A stretch of 64,000 bases of DNA. Source: Costus lasius (lineage: Eukaryota; Streptophyta; Magnoliopsida; Zingiberales; Costaceae). The notes under the pieces were generated by a model that saw only the letters and a list, made by a program, of their open reading frames with translations, had not been told where the DNA came from and did no database searches. Where the stretch lies: contig CM050446.2 in the NCBI GenBank assembly GCA_027563935.2, forward strand, positions 110,836,499-110,900,498, written 5' to 3'. Numbering within the stretch: position 1 is the stretch's first letter; each line of letters opens with the position of its first letter. Below, piece after piece: positions 36,118-47,115 of this stretch. The position numbers were made by a program, and so were the translations under genes.

Positions 36118-36863
36118 CCCTAACCCTTTCCAACGGCTCGATTTCGTGTGAGTTGATGAAAAATTTGTGTACGTTGACTTCAACTAGGGTTAAACGCTAG
36201 TTTACATTTCGTGAACGTTGACCAAAGTTCATGTAGGTTGACTATGCTTTGAGATTGATGCCTTCGCTTTGAGATTCGTATCTCTACGATGAGGGCACCC
36301 TACTGCTAGGGGTGTGCAAAAAAAACCGTCGAACCGCGGTTAACCGAACCGAACGGTTCTTAATCGGTTCGATTTTTTACTTGTGATCAGTTATCGGTTC
36401 GGTTACGGTTCGGAACTTGGCCGAACTGCGGTTAACCGAACCGAACCGTTTATATAATATTTATATATATATATATATATAAATAAATATTTTATATAAA
36501 ATTGAATCGGTTAACCATCAAAACCAACGGTTAACCGCCGAAAACCAACAGTTAACTACCAAAAACTAACGGTTAATCGAGAATATTTTTATTTATTAAT
36601 TTTAAATTATTTTATAATTTTAAATATTTTTTATATATAAATAACACGGTTAACCGTCGATGTTTGGTTAACCGTACCGAAAAAACCGGTTAACCGAACA
36701 TCGGTTAACCGGTGCAAACGGTTCGGGATCGGTTCAGAATTTCTCCGAACCGATTCCACCGGTTCGGTTCGGTTTTTTGACACACGGTTCGGTTAACCGA
36801 ACCGTGCACACCCCTACCTACTGCAGATTTGACAAAAGGGTGCCCTTTTGCCAAAATTTTTCC
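36118..36863 (-). repeat. right terminal inverted repeat of the 19-kb MULE, split by a hAT MITE
   Basis: Reverse complement of 17819-18006. The outer 40 bp (36825-36863) are separated from the inner part by the insertion at 36307-36816. Confidence 0.85.
36307..36816. mobile_element. hAT-type MITE, AACCG-rich
   Basis: Ends TAGGGGTGTGCA and TGCACACCCCTA are inverted repeats. The 8-bp target duplication CCTACTGC (36299-36306 and 36817-36824) is exact. Subterminal DNA is packed with GGTTAACCGAACCG motifs in both orientations and an AT microsatellite near 36465. No coding capacity. Confidence 0.92.
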
Positions 36864-39138
36864 CTTCCCTCGTCTTCTCCGGCTTTGAATGCCGCTCTCT
36901 CATTGGACGCCTCGGTGAGGTCTTCGCTGTTGTTCCGGTGGTGTGGGTGGGTGGACGGGACATCTCGGAGTCCTCCGTCCTCCTTCCTTCCTCACGTTCT
37001 TCAACGTCGCGCCGGCGGCCAAGCTCTAGATTGCCTCAGAGGGCGATGACCTCTTCAGCTTCCTCGACCTTGATGAAACCAGCAATCAGTTTGCCGAGGT
37101 GCTCCTCTTCCTCCTCCTTCAGTTGATTTTGTTTCACTTTCGACCTTCGTGGTGGCCAAGCTTTCTTCCCGGTCGAGCTCGTGGCCCCCGGTGACTCCCT
37201 TCCCCTGTGTCTCATCGCTTCCTTCTCGTCCGAGCGCCGACTGCCTGCGCACGTGAACTACCCACCTCAGACCCGCCTGCGTGTGGTCGCCGCCCCGTTG
37301 CTCGCTGGACGAGCTCTCCCCCGCCTACGCGTGGGGCTTCCTCTCTCCCTGTGTTCACTTGCGTGCGAACTCTTCTCTCTCGGCGCCGGCTGCCACCTGC
37401 GTGCGTGGGAAGCCGGCATGCGACCTTCCACCTTCCTCTAGCCTCGCCTGCGTGTGAGAGAGGCGACGCCGGGGACCTCCCTACCGTCTACGTATGGCCC
37501 TGCTAGGCAGGCATCATCCAATCTCCTCACCGGCGAGCGAGCGAGGTACTATTCGTCTTCTCCGCCGCTGACGGCCGACGCTATGGGGAGAGAACGCTCG
37601 TGGACACCGGCTGCCTGCTCGGTTCGCGGGTGAGTGGTTGTGTCCACATCCCCTGCATGGGACATTGGGCCGCTCTCCTCTGTCCTCTCCGGCAAGCGAT
37701 CGTGCCGCCTTCCTTGTTCATGGGGCCTCGGTGAGCGAGCCATCATTGCGCCAGTGGCTGTATCCGAACACCTGCGAGGTTGAGGTTCGTTGACGTCTTC
37801 GACATTGGCAGTGTAGGTGACGTGATCGGGCTTTGTTGTGGACCCCATCCGACATAGTTGGTTCGGATGGGTCCGCTTGGGTTAGCTGAACCCGATTTGC
37901 TTATTCAACACTGGCGCATGGTGGTTTTCTCGTGGCGCCAGAGTTATGTTAGGATAGCAAAGGTCTCTCTGAGTCCGCTGGTTGGGCTGGGGGTCAATTT
38001 AAGGAATCCTCCCCGCTAGTCGCACCCTGACCCACGGTTACGATCACTATGCTCTTGCGTGTATATGTATGGACTCGAGTCAAGTGTTGACTCACATGTA
38101 TTTTCGTAAAGATTTATTATAGTAATTCAAGGCGTGACCCTTATTATGCAATTATTATCTTATTTATTTATTTTATTAATTTCTTTAAGGTTTTTGTGGA
38201 TTATTTCACAATTACTATTTAAAAATAATTAACTATTTACTTAGTTTGGTGATATAATCTAGATTTATACTTTAAAATGTTTTGGTTCACCCTTAATTAT
38301 GCAACTAATTAGTTTACAACATAATTAGTACTTAATTCAGCTATAAGGGAACAGAGTACATTGTTTTAGAAGAGTATTAGAGAAGACTATTGATTAATAA
38401 TATTGCCAAGCTTTTGAAGCCTTTCTTAACATTGACTTCCATTCCAAATGCCATTTTGTAAACCTTAATAGGGTTCTATCGAAGATCTCAGCATATCTCT
38501 GGTTGGCACTAACTGAACTTACTAGTGAAATACTTGTGATAAAAAGCATAATAGCTTAAGTAACAAATAAAGAGATTAATCTATTCACCATGTCAAAGGA
38601 AATCGGTCGAGAGATCCATACAATATTGGTTGTATTAGAATATTGTGAGTAGCTTAGTTGAGAAGAAGAGCTACGTGCTCTCCTAGTCAATCTGGAGGAG
38701 CTAGTGATCATGCTCCACGCCAACTTACAGGAACAAGAGAAGATGAATGAGGCTCATGCATATGCTATGGTTAGTGTCCTTCAAATTTGACTAGCACCTA
38801 TGCTAAAATCAAGATTTTAGCCTTGATCTTTTGCTGAGTGTAGCCCACAATCTATTTGGACCTCACCAACCCTATGATCATGTGGTCAAGGAAGTGATGG
38901 ATACTCGCCTATCCTCAAACCTGTCATTGAGTGGCTAGGAGCTTGAAGAAGGACCTTTAACATATTGAGCTCAACCTCCTCTTGTGCTTTTCATAGCTTC
39001 ACCATCTTTTGGGGAAATCATTTCAAGTCCTCTTATTTTGAATGCTCATTTGTACTCCTTTTGTGTCGATGACTTTGGTTTATCTACTTATAGTAGTGTC
39101 TTACTATTTGCTCTTTGAGCCTTGTGTTACTATTTTCT
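36864..39138. other. intergenic: GC-rich block then AT-rich decayed DNA
   Basis: From 36870 to about 37850 the sequence is GC-rich, with many overlapping open frames on both strands. None gives a protein I can name, although one frame near 37010-37090 has an exon-like acidic stretch (EGDDLFSFLDLDE). From 38590 to 38800 a degenerate coding-like stretch (MSKEIGREIHTILVVLEYCE then stops, LRALLVNLEELV) suggests an old retroelement fragment. The rest is AT-rich. Confidence 0.4.
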
Positions 39139-39141
39139 TTA

Positions 39142-39272
39142 GGCTGTGTTTCTTTCGACGAAAAATTGGGAGGAAATAATGGAAAATACATTGAATCTAG
39201 TCACATTTTGCTACTAGATTCAATGTATTTTCTATTCTTCCCTCCCAGTTTTCCATCCAAGAAAACACAGCC
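39142..39272. mobile_element. Tourist-like hairpin MITE (131 bp)
   Basis: Nearly the whole element is one inverted repeat: GGCTGTGTTT(C)TTTC..CGAAAAATTGGGAGG at the left pairs with CCTCCCAGTTTTCCATCCAAGAAAACACAGCC at the right, and the inner arms pair through TACATTGAATCTAGT. TTA is duplicated on both sides (39139-39141, 39273-39275). The short target duplication and GGC ends point to PIF/Harbinger (Tourist). Confidence 0.92.
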
Positions 39273-39275
39273 TTA

Positions 39276-41595
39276 GTCTCAATGTTAATCTCTTGTTTAG
39301 GGCTCAAGCATCTGCTAGAGAGCATGATCTTGTGGTTTTAGAAGAGTCCTTTTTGAGTGCAAAGCTCAAGGCTTATTAGTAGAACACTTACCTTTGTACT
39401 TTTTTTTTGGATACTTACCTATGTACTTGTTAGGGTTTATGCCTCTTAATGTAGGCATAGACAACAAATGCATCTACACTTTTATGTGCATACAATGAAA
39501 AATGATTACAAGCCTCTACTTACTAGTCCATATGCAAATATATGCTATTCACATATTAGATCAAGGGTGTAGGAACATATAGAAAGAATCAAAAGTAATT
39601 GAAACTGGATAAATGAAATCCAAGAACTGCAACAACTATAGTGATAATGAATAAAGAAAAAAAAAATAATAGAGAAGTTAGTCTATTATGTTGTTATTTG
39701 ATATAACTAATCAAGTGGATTATCTATCTTATATGTGCTACAGTCAAACAACTTCCTCTAGAAGCAAGGTGTCACATGATGACTCATGCTAAATGCCCTT
39801 AAGGGAGCAATTAAGGTGATCCATAGCCATACATTGAATGAAAATTTTAGCATGCATTTTACAACGTTCATTATGTTTTTACAAAAGCATTTTTGATACT
39901 ATATTTACTTAATATTTATATAATATAAGTAAATATAATAATATTCCTAAAATAATATGATTATTCTTAAATATCCCTATCCTAGTATTATTGTAGATTA
40001 GGACAATAATAATACGAGTTATCATGATATGAGATATTGAGTCAATACAATAGTAGAGAATAATATAATTGACTAACTAGTCTTGAAAATGCTACATATA
40101 TTGTAATTTGAGTGTCATAAGCATCTTGTTGTGGTAATACTATATGTGATTCTAAAACTCAAGTTCACCTCAATTCTTACATAATTAGTCATATATTTTA
40201 ATATGATCAAGCATCACATATAATTGGATAGACCATAAGGGCAATAATCACACTGGCCACAATTTGAAGAAAAGAATGCACATGATCAAGATAAGATTTA
40301 TCCCTCATATATAATACGAGTCTTGGTATCTTGGGCTCCTTGATCAAGTGGTATTAAAAATAAATAACTATGCTCAAATGGATTGACAAAAGATATTGAT
40401 TATATTTGCTAGATTAATAGAAAAACATAAGGATTAAACTATATAGGTATAACACATTCAATGATATATGTTTCGGTAATATTATCGTAGAAAAGGTTAT
40501 TTCAAATCATGACATCTTGTGACTTCAATAACAACAATGTGCCATTAGACACTACTCACTATTTGTGATATTACAATGACATTATATTATTATTGCTAAT
40601 AGTACAAGAACCAATTAGGCCATATACAAAGATCGAATGAAGTCTCAATTTTGTACAAGACTTATCAAGCGGTATGATGGTGATAAAGATAACCATAATG
40701 ACAATAAAACATAGTTTTGAATTATAGTTATGATATTTTTTTTGTATTGTCAAATTAAAATATTTAATTCAAATTTTAGGATGGGTCTCAGTGTCTCACA
40801 TTGGGACGTGGATTAGATAATTTTATGTAGAGAATTGGACAAAGTATGATAGTTTATTATTGTAGTAGAGACATGAAAAGAGTCCAATTATAGAAATACT
40901 AGCGCATGAAAACCCTAATTTTAATGTATAACACATCTATGAAAAAGGAGCCACCTTGATGTTTTTTTATATGGAATTAATTTTGTTGATCGCTCAAGAA
41001 TTTCATGAAAAAAAAAAAATCCATCTTCCTTGTACACATAGAGACTAGTAGAAAGAAGAGGCTTTCAACTCTCTTGTAACACCAGAGAGTAGATAGAAGA
41101 GACTTCATCTAGTTGTGTGTTGATACTACAAAGGTGAAGTCTTTGAGCGTTCTTGCTAGATATTTGATATTATTATGCTCAAAAGGTACAATGTTAAATT
41201 ATTGATTGACGTATAACTTCCCCAAGATTCTTAGTGAAGAATATATATTTTTTATTTCTATTGCATTGTATTATGTCGATTCCCAATAATTGATGCTATT
41301 GGATGAGATTAAAGTGAGCGAACCAAGCTTTAAAAAATTGATCTGAAATATGGTACTGGTCTATGCTTGTTCTAGTGTGGTATCATATTATACTAGTGGT
41401 ATCGGTCATTACCAAATAATATATATATAGTACCGATCATATAGTGGAATCGGTCTATGGTCAGATTGGTGCATACCAACTATACCACCCAATACGGACC
41501 AATATTTGATTCCCGAAAGCTAGCATGCTTTTTATGTGTTCAAAAAGATTTTTACACATATCCCTTGTATAGTTGCCAAAAAAAAAAAAAATCCT
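39276..41595. other. AT-rich intergenic DNA, probable decayed retroelement
   Basis: No gene recognised. TGTTAGGGTTTATGCC near 39428 and ATTCCCAATAA near 41280 look like copia LTR ends, but no target duplication was found. A GGTATCGGT-type palindromic patch lies at 41345-41510. Confidence 0.35.
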
Positions 41596-41598
41596 TAA

Positions 41599-42147
41599 GG
41601 CGCAGTTTCCTTCGACGGAAGGAAAACCAGAGCGGCAGGAAATATGACGAGAGGGAATCAGGAGGGAAAAATCTTATTACATGAGAAGCATGTGATCTTG
41701 GCTGGCGAGCACGCTAAGAGAGAGGCTGGAGACGGGAGGCGAGGCGAGCTCAGCGACGGGAGGCTGGTGAGCTCGGCGATGGGAGGTGAGGCAAGCTTGG
41801 TGATGGGAGACTGGTGAGCTCGGCGAGAGAGAGGCTGGCAATGGGAGGCGAGGCGAGCTCGGTGATGAGAGGAGGGAGGAGGGAGAGGGAAGTAGGGCAG
41901 CACCTGCGAGGAGGGGAAGGAGGAGGGCGGCGCCGGCGAAGGGAGAGAGAGGGGAGGAGGAGGGGCGGGAGAAGGAAGAAGGGAGAGAAGTGTTGCGTTC
42001 GCACAACGTGAGTTTTGGTTTCGGGCAGAAACATTTTCGATGAAAAACTTGGTTATTTTCCTCCTCATTTCTTTATGTCCAAAGAAACGGCGAAAAGTGT
42101 TACTTTCCATTCTCTCCGCCGTGGATTCTTTTCAAAGAAACACAGCC
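41599..42147. mobile_element. Tourist/PIF-Harbinger-like element (549 bp)
   Basis: Left end GGCGCAGTTTCCTTCGACGG and right end, in reverse complement, GGCTGTGTTTCTTTGAAAAG form the terminal repeat; TAA flanks both sides (41596-41598, 42148-42150). The middle is a GA-rich minisatellite with GAGCTCGGCGA(T/G)GGGAGG units from 41740 to 41870. Open frames in it are compositional. The ends match the 131-bp hairpin at 39142. Confidence 0.85.
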
Positions 42148-42150
42148 TAA

Positions 42151-42368
42151 GAGACATGGGTTATTTGTTCTATTCTATGCTTTTTTATAAAAAAAACTTA
42201 GAATACTGCTAACTATACTACAACCAAAAGATATGATGCACAAACGATCTTTTATTGGTAAAAAAAAAAAATCTGATTTTAATAACATAAAACATCTTAT
42301 AAAATTGTTAATAGAATAATTTCCCTAATTTGAAAACTAAAGTGGTGAATTATTCAAAATGAAATGAA
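42151..42368. other. AT-rich spacer
   Basis: Short stretch between the Harbinger-like element and the first copy of the flank repeat; nothing recognised. Confidence 0.5.
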
Positions 42369-42509
42369 GTTTTTACCAAAGGAATATAATATCCTTGGGG
42401 CATATGGACTTAAAAACATAATTTTATGAAAAATTCAAAAAAAAGGTAAAATAATAATTAAACTGTAACGTTACGATTTTTTTTTTTTTTAAAAAAGAAG
42501 GTTACTACG
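42369..42509 (+). repeat. flank repeat F, left copy
   Basis: Begins GTTTTTACCAAAGGAATATA and ends GGTTACTACG. It recurs as 47116-47250, immediately outside the right LTR of the copia element, with a few small differences. Confidence 0.9.
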
Positions 42510-42513
42510 ATTT

Positions 42514-42747
42514 TGTTAAAATGTAATGCTATGTTTAAGTTAATGTTGTGTGGGCCAGCCCAAAGTGGGGCCCATGTTAGATTAGGGTCTTGTAATGGAA
42601 TTGGCTGTAATGTGAATTGCGTGCCTGGAATGAAAAAATCCGAGAGCTGCTCGGCGGAACAGAGCAGCCGCTGTACCCTTGTGTTTTCTTCTCATATTCT
42701 TCCACCTTCCACATTGAATGATTAGGAGAAATCTATTCTAGCCAACA
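42514..42747 (+). repeat. 5' LTR of the copia element
   Basis: 234 bp; same length as the 3' LTR and about 98% identical to it by eye. Confidence 0.95.
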
Positions 42748-42749
42748 AA

Positions 42750-42761
42750 TGGTATCAGAGC
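42750..42761 (+). other. primer-binding site (initiator tRNA-Met)
   Basis: TGGTATCAGAGC, two bases after the LTR end; perfect complement of the 3' end of plant initiator tRNA-Met. Confidence 0.95.
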
Positions 42762-42828
42762 GAGGTTGGTGAGATTTCAAGAGGGGTACTTCAAGAGAGA
42801 TTTCAAAAGAAGAAAAGAGGAGAACACC

Positions 42829-45800
42829 ATGGCTATGCAAGGAGGAGCATGGATGCCCCAAAGTTCTCATCCCATCTTTGAAGGTGAGAACTATGATTAT
42901 TGGAGTATCAAAATGAAGACTCTCTTGATCTCACAAGATCTTTGGGAGATAGTGGAAGAAGGGTTTGAAGAAAAAGAGAGGAAAGACAAAGACAAAGGAA
43001 AGATGGAGGCTTCATCTCAACAAGAAGAGAAGGAGAATAGGAAAAAGAATGCAAAGGCTCTTTTCCTCATCCAACAAAGCATCTCCGATAAATTATTTCC
43101 AAGAATCATTGGAGCTAGAAGTGCTAAAGAAGCTTGAGAGATTTTGCAAAAGGGTTTTCAAGGCAACGAAAAGGCTAGAACAGTAAAGCTCTTGACTCTC
43201 AAAAGAGATTTTCAAAATTTACAAATGAAAGAAAATGAGTCTTTGAAGGATTATTTTCCTAAAGTTATTGAAGTGGTGAATCAAATGAGAAGTCTAGGTG
43301 ATAATGTGGATGACAAAATGGTATGTGAGAAGATACTTATTAGTCTTTCTTCCAAGTACAATAACATAGTTGCTATCATTGAAGAAACTAAAGATCTCTC
43401 TAGTTTAAGTGTTCATGATTTGATGGGTTCTCTTGAAATGCATGAGCAAAGAATGTGTAGGCATATTGAGCAATCACTTGAAAGTGCATTTCAATCCAAG
43501 GCTAATGTCAAAGAGCCATTCAACCAACATGGAGTGAAAAGAGAAGCAATACATGGTGGTGTACATGGTAGAGGTAGAGGAAGACAAGGAAGAGGTGGAG
43601 GTAGAAACAACTTTCAAGATGAGAAAGTGAGAACATGCAACTATTGTAAGATGCCCGGCCATATTGAAAGGTTTTGTAGAAATAAAGGAAAGCCACAATG
43701 TCATCATTGTAAGAAGTATGGACATCTAGAGAAGTATTATAGATTCAAGAACAATGAACAAGCCAATTACACCAAAGAGAAGTGTGGAGAAGGAAGTACC
43801 TTTTATGCATGTCAAACGGCGGTTGAACAAAAGGAAGGTGTATGGTACATTGATAGTGGTTGTAGTAACCACATGACCGGAGATGAATCTATCTTTTGCA
43901 AGTTTGACACGGCGGTTACAACTCAAATCACAATGGGAAATGGTGCAATAGTCAAATCCAAAGGAAGAGGAACAATTGCCGTTGCTTCAAAGAAAGGAAG
44001 GATGTTAATACATGATGTGCTACTTGTTCCGGAATTGGCTCAAAATTTGCTAAGTGTTGGTCAACTAGTTGAACATGGACATGCAGTTCACTTTGAAGGT
44101 TCACTATGCAAGATATATGACAAGGTTGAGAATAAGAGAGACTTGATGGCAGTTGTGAAAATGGAGAAGAATAGAAATTTCCCTCTCATTCTCAAACCGG
44201 CAAGAAATATTGCTTTGAAGGCTAGTGTACAAGACCTATCATGGTTATGACACAAAAGACTTGGACATGTGAACTTTGAAAGCTTGAAGATGTTGAGCAA
44301 GAAGAATATGGTATATGGTTTACCAACTATTGAAGGCAATGATGATATATGTGAAGCATGTACACTTGGCAAAATGCATAGAGAATCATTTCCAAAGGTG
44401 AATGCATGGAGAGCAAAGGCACCATTGGAGCTAGTCCACACCGACATATGTGGTCCAATGAAGGCAACCTCTCATGGTAGAAATAAGTACTTTATTACCT
44501 TTATTGATGATTATTCAAGAATGTGTTGGGTTTATTTCTTGAGACAAAAATCAGATGCTTTTACCATTTTCAAAAAATTTCAAAGCATGGTTGAAAGACA
44601 ATGTGACAAGTTGATTAAAAAGTTGAGAAGTGATAGAGGTGGTGAATACAACTCTAAGGAGTTTGACAAATTTTGTGAAGACATTGGCATTGAAAGACAA
44701 CTAACGGTTAGTTACACACCGGAACAAAATGGTGTTGCCGAAAGAAAGAATAGGACAATTGTAGAGATGACAAGAACAATGATGAATGACAAAGGCTTAC
44801 CATTCACTTTTTGGGCTGAGACAACATACACGGCGGTTTATTTGCTAAATAGATGTCCTGCAAAGGCGGTTGAGAACAAAACACCATTTGAAGCATGGTC
44901 CGGAGGAAGAAAGCCATCGGTAAACCACTTGCGCATATTTGGGTCCATTTGTTATGCTCATGTTCCAAAAGAAATGAGACACAAACTTGAAGAGAAAGGG
45001 GAGAAATGTATATTTGTAGGCTATAGCACCGAATCAAAAGGCTATAGACTATTTAGCTTGAAGAGAAACAAAGTGATTGAAAGCCGGGATGTGATCTTTA
45101 ATGAAAAAGACAAGCTTGATTGGAAGGAAAAAGGTGTAGAAAATGCTTTCTTACCAACTCAAGAGGAGGCACAAGAGACACCATTGAATGAAGATACAAA
45201 TGAGCATGAAGAAGAAGAATACCATCAACAAACTCCCTCAACACATGCCGGATCTTCCTCATCTTCTCCAAGTTCTTCAACACCGGTAAGAATGAGACGG
45301 TTAAGTGATATTTATGCTACTTGTAACTTTTGTGTTGTAGAACTGGAAAGCTTTGAACAAGCGGTTAAGGAAGAAGTTTAGAGAAATGCAATGGAGGAGG
45401 AGATAAAGATGATTGAGAAAAATGAAACTTGGGAATTGGTTAACAAACCAAAAGGAAAAGATACAATTGGGCTCAAGTGGATTTATAAGACGAAGACAAA
45501 TCCGGATGGCTCTATTCAAAAGTTCAAGGCAAGATTAGTGGCAAAAGGATATTCACAAAAACCGGGAGTTGACTACCAAGAGACATTTGCACCGGTAGCA
45601 AGACATGAGGCAATTAGATTGTTAATTGCATTAGCCGCACACAAAGGTTGAAAATTGCATCAACTTGATGTAAAATCGGCTTTCTTTAATGGAGTGTTAG
45701 AAGAAGATGTGTATGTTGAGCAACCAAGAGGCTTTGAAGTTGAAGGCAACGAAGAAAGAGTGTACAAGTTAAAGAAAGCATTGTATGGGTTGAAACAAGC

Positions 45801-46887
45801 ACCAAGAGCATGGTATGGCCAAATTGATGCTTATTTCACCAACAAAGAGTTCAAAAGAAGTCCAAGTGAGCCAACACTCTACATCAAGCATGGTAAGCAT
45901 GGTATGCTTATGGTTTCTCTTTATGTTGATGATTTAGTCTTTACCGGTGATGATGAAAAATTGATGCATGAGTTCAAAAATGAGATGATGAGTAAATATG
46001 AGATGAATGATTTGAGTTTACTTCACTATTTTTTGGGTATTGAAATTGATCAAAGAGAAAATGGTGTGTTTATCTCTCAAAAGAAGTATGCTCAAACTAT
46101 TCTCTCCAAATTCAACATGGAGAATTGCAATCTGGTATCAACACCTTTGTTAGTCAATGAGAAATTGGTAAAAGATGATGGTAGTGGAAAAGTGGATGAA
46201 GCACACTATAGAAGCTTGGTTGGAAGTTTATTGTATCTCACAACTACAAGACCGGATATCATGTATGCTTCCGGGTTATTATCAAGGTTTATGCATCAAC
46301 CAAGCAAAATGCATTTTGGAGTTGCAAAAAGAGTGTTGCGATACATCCAAGGTACTAAAGACTTTGGGCTCTTGTATGAGAAGAATGAGAAAGAAAAAGT
46401 TGAGTTAATTGGTTTTTGTGATAGTGATTAGGCCAGTAGCATGGATGATTTGAAGAGTACTTCCGGGTATGCTTTTGCAATTGATTCAAGTGTATTTTCT
46501 TGGGCATCAAAGAAGCAAGATAGAGTGGCACAATCCTCCGCCGAAGCCGAATATGTAGCGGCAAGTGAAGCTACAAAACAAGTTGTATGGTTGAGAAGAA
46601 TTTTAGAAGATATGGGTGAGAAGCTAGAGAAGGCCACAACTCTTTTATGTGACAACAAATCCGCCAATGCTATATCAAAGAATTCGATTTTTCATAGCCG
46701 AACAAAGCATATCAACCTCAAGCATCATTACATTAGAGAAGCGGTTGAAGATGGAGAAATTCTTGTGAAGCATATCAACACCAATGATCAAGTTGCGGAT
46801 ATTTTTACTAAAGCACTTTTTTGTATAAAGTTTAATCTTAGAGATTTGTTAGGAATGAAAAACATTAGCATTAAGGAGGAGTGTTAA
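42829..46887 (+). pseudogene. copia gag-pol polyprotein, single frame with five in-frame stops
   Basis: The chosen ATG is the first of two in MAMQGGAWMP; 1352 codons to a TAA. Domains by residue: gag with FEGENYDYWSIKMKTLL (about 20-40); zinc knuckles CNYCKMPGHIERFC at 270 and CHHCKKYGHLEKYY at 291, the second lacking its last Cys; aspartic protease DSG at 342; pre-integrase H..H..C..C near 475-520; integrase D539, D602, E638 (D-D35-E); reverse transcriptase YVDD at 1032-1035; RNase H with SSAEAEY and LCDNKSANA near 1230-1280. Stops lie at codons 103 (TGA), 474 (TGA), 851 (TAG), 941 (TGA) and 1201 (TAG), each where related proteins have Trp. There is no frameshift. It cannot make a full polyprotein as it stands. 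The final TAA uses the first bases of the 3' LTR. Confidence 0.95.
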
Positions 46888-47115
46888 AATGTAATGCTAT
46901 GTTTAAGTTAATATTGTGTGGGCCAGCCCAAAGTGGGGCCCACATTAGATTAGGGTCTTGTAATGGAATTGGCTGTAATGTGAATTGCGTGCCTGGAATG
47001 AAAAAATCCAAGAGCTGCTCGGCGGAATAGAGCAGCCGCTGTACCCTTGTGTTTTCTTCTCATATTCTTCCACCTTCCACATTGAATGATTAGGAGAAAT
47101 CTATTCTAGCCAACA
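46882..47115 (+). repeat. 3' LTR of the copia element
   Basis: Partner of 42514-42747. Confidence 0.95.

Larger units (their letters stand above)
17819..36863. mobile_element. 19-kb Mutator-like element (FAR1-type MULE) with nested insertions
   Basis: The left end GGAAAAATTTTTGTAGAAGG and the reverse complement of the right end (GGAAAAATTTTGGCAAAAGG) start a terminal inverted repeat of about 190 bp. It continues through AGGGTGCCCT.ATCG, AACTTTGGT and AACCC(T)(G/A)GTTGAAGTCAAC to near 18006 on the left and 36118 on the right. The right copy is split by a hAT MITE. Flanks share TCCCTC inside a poor 9-bp duplication (6 of 9), so the target duplication is weak. Inside are a FAR1-family transposase (+) and a plant-mobile-domain accessory gene (-). 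Removing the 13.3-kb copia insertion and the 0.5-kb hAT leaves an element of roughly 5.2 kb, a normal size for an autonomous MULE. It is now inactive: the transposase is split, frameshifted and has stops. Confidence 0.85.
42514..47115 (+). mobile_element. nearly complete Ty1/copia retrotransposon
   Basis: Two 234-bp LTRs (42514-42747 and 46882-47115) start TGTTAAAATG and end GCCAACA. About five substitutions separate them (2%), so the insertion is fairly recent. The primer site TGGTATCAGAGC (42750-42761) matches initiator tRNA-Met, and the purine tract AAGGAGGAG lies at 46873-46881. The interior is one polyprotein frame in the order gag, protease, integrase, reverse transcriptase, RNase H, which defines Ty1/copia. 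The direct 5-bp flanks are GATTT and GTTTT, a one-mismatch target duplication. Confidence 0.95.

Noticed and set aside
35857..36183. Leftward 108-codon frame at the right side of the MULE
   Set aside because: It spans the 26-bp minisatellite and part of the terminal repeat; no resemblance to a protein. Treated as subterminal DNA.
36970..37100. Possible captured exon (EGDDLFSFLDLDE) in the GC-rich block
   Set aside because: Only a dozen residues look protein-like, a stop lies just upstream, and the block is outside the MULE borders; too little to call a gene fragment.
39428..41290. Possible solo copia LTR (TGTTAGGG ... CCCAATA)
   Set aside because: The short end motifs fit but no 5-bp target duplication was found and there is no second copy in the window.
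41658..42110. 150-codon leftward frame rich in Ser/Pro/Leu
   Set aside because: Lies wholly inside a Harbinger-like element over a GA/CT minisatellite; several frames are open for compositional reasons.
42829..46887. Genetic code reassignment (TGA and TAG read as Trp) to explain the five stops
   Set aside because: The host genes in the window (KH, PPR, MoaD-like) use TGA normally as stop, and both TGA and TAG would have to mean Trp; mutation is simpler.
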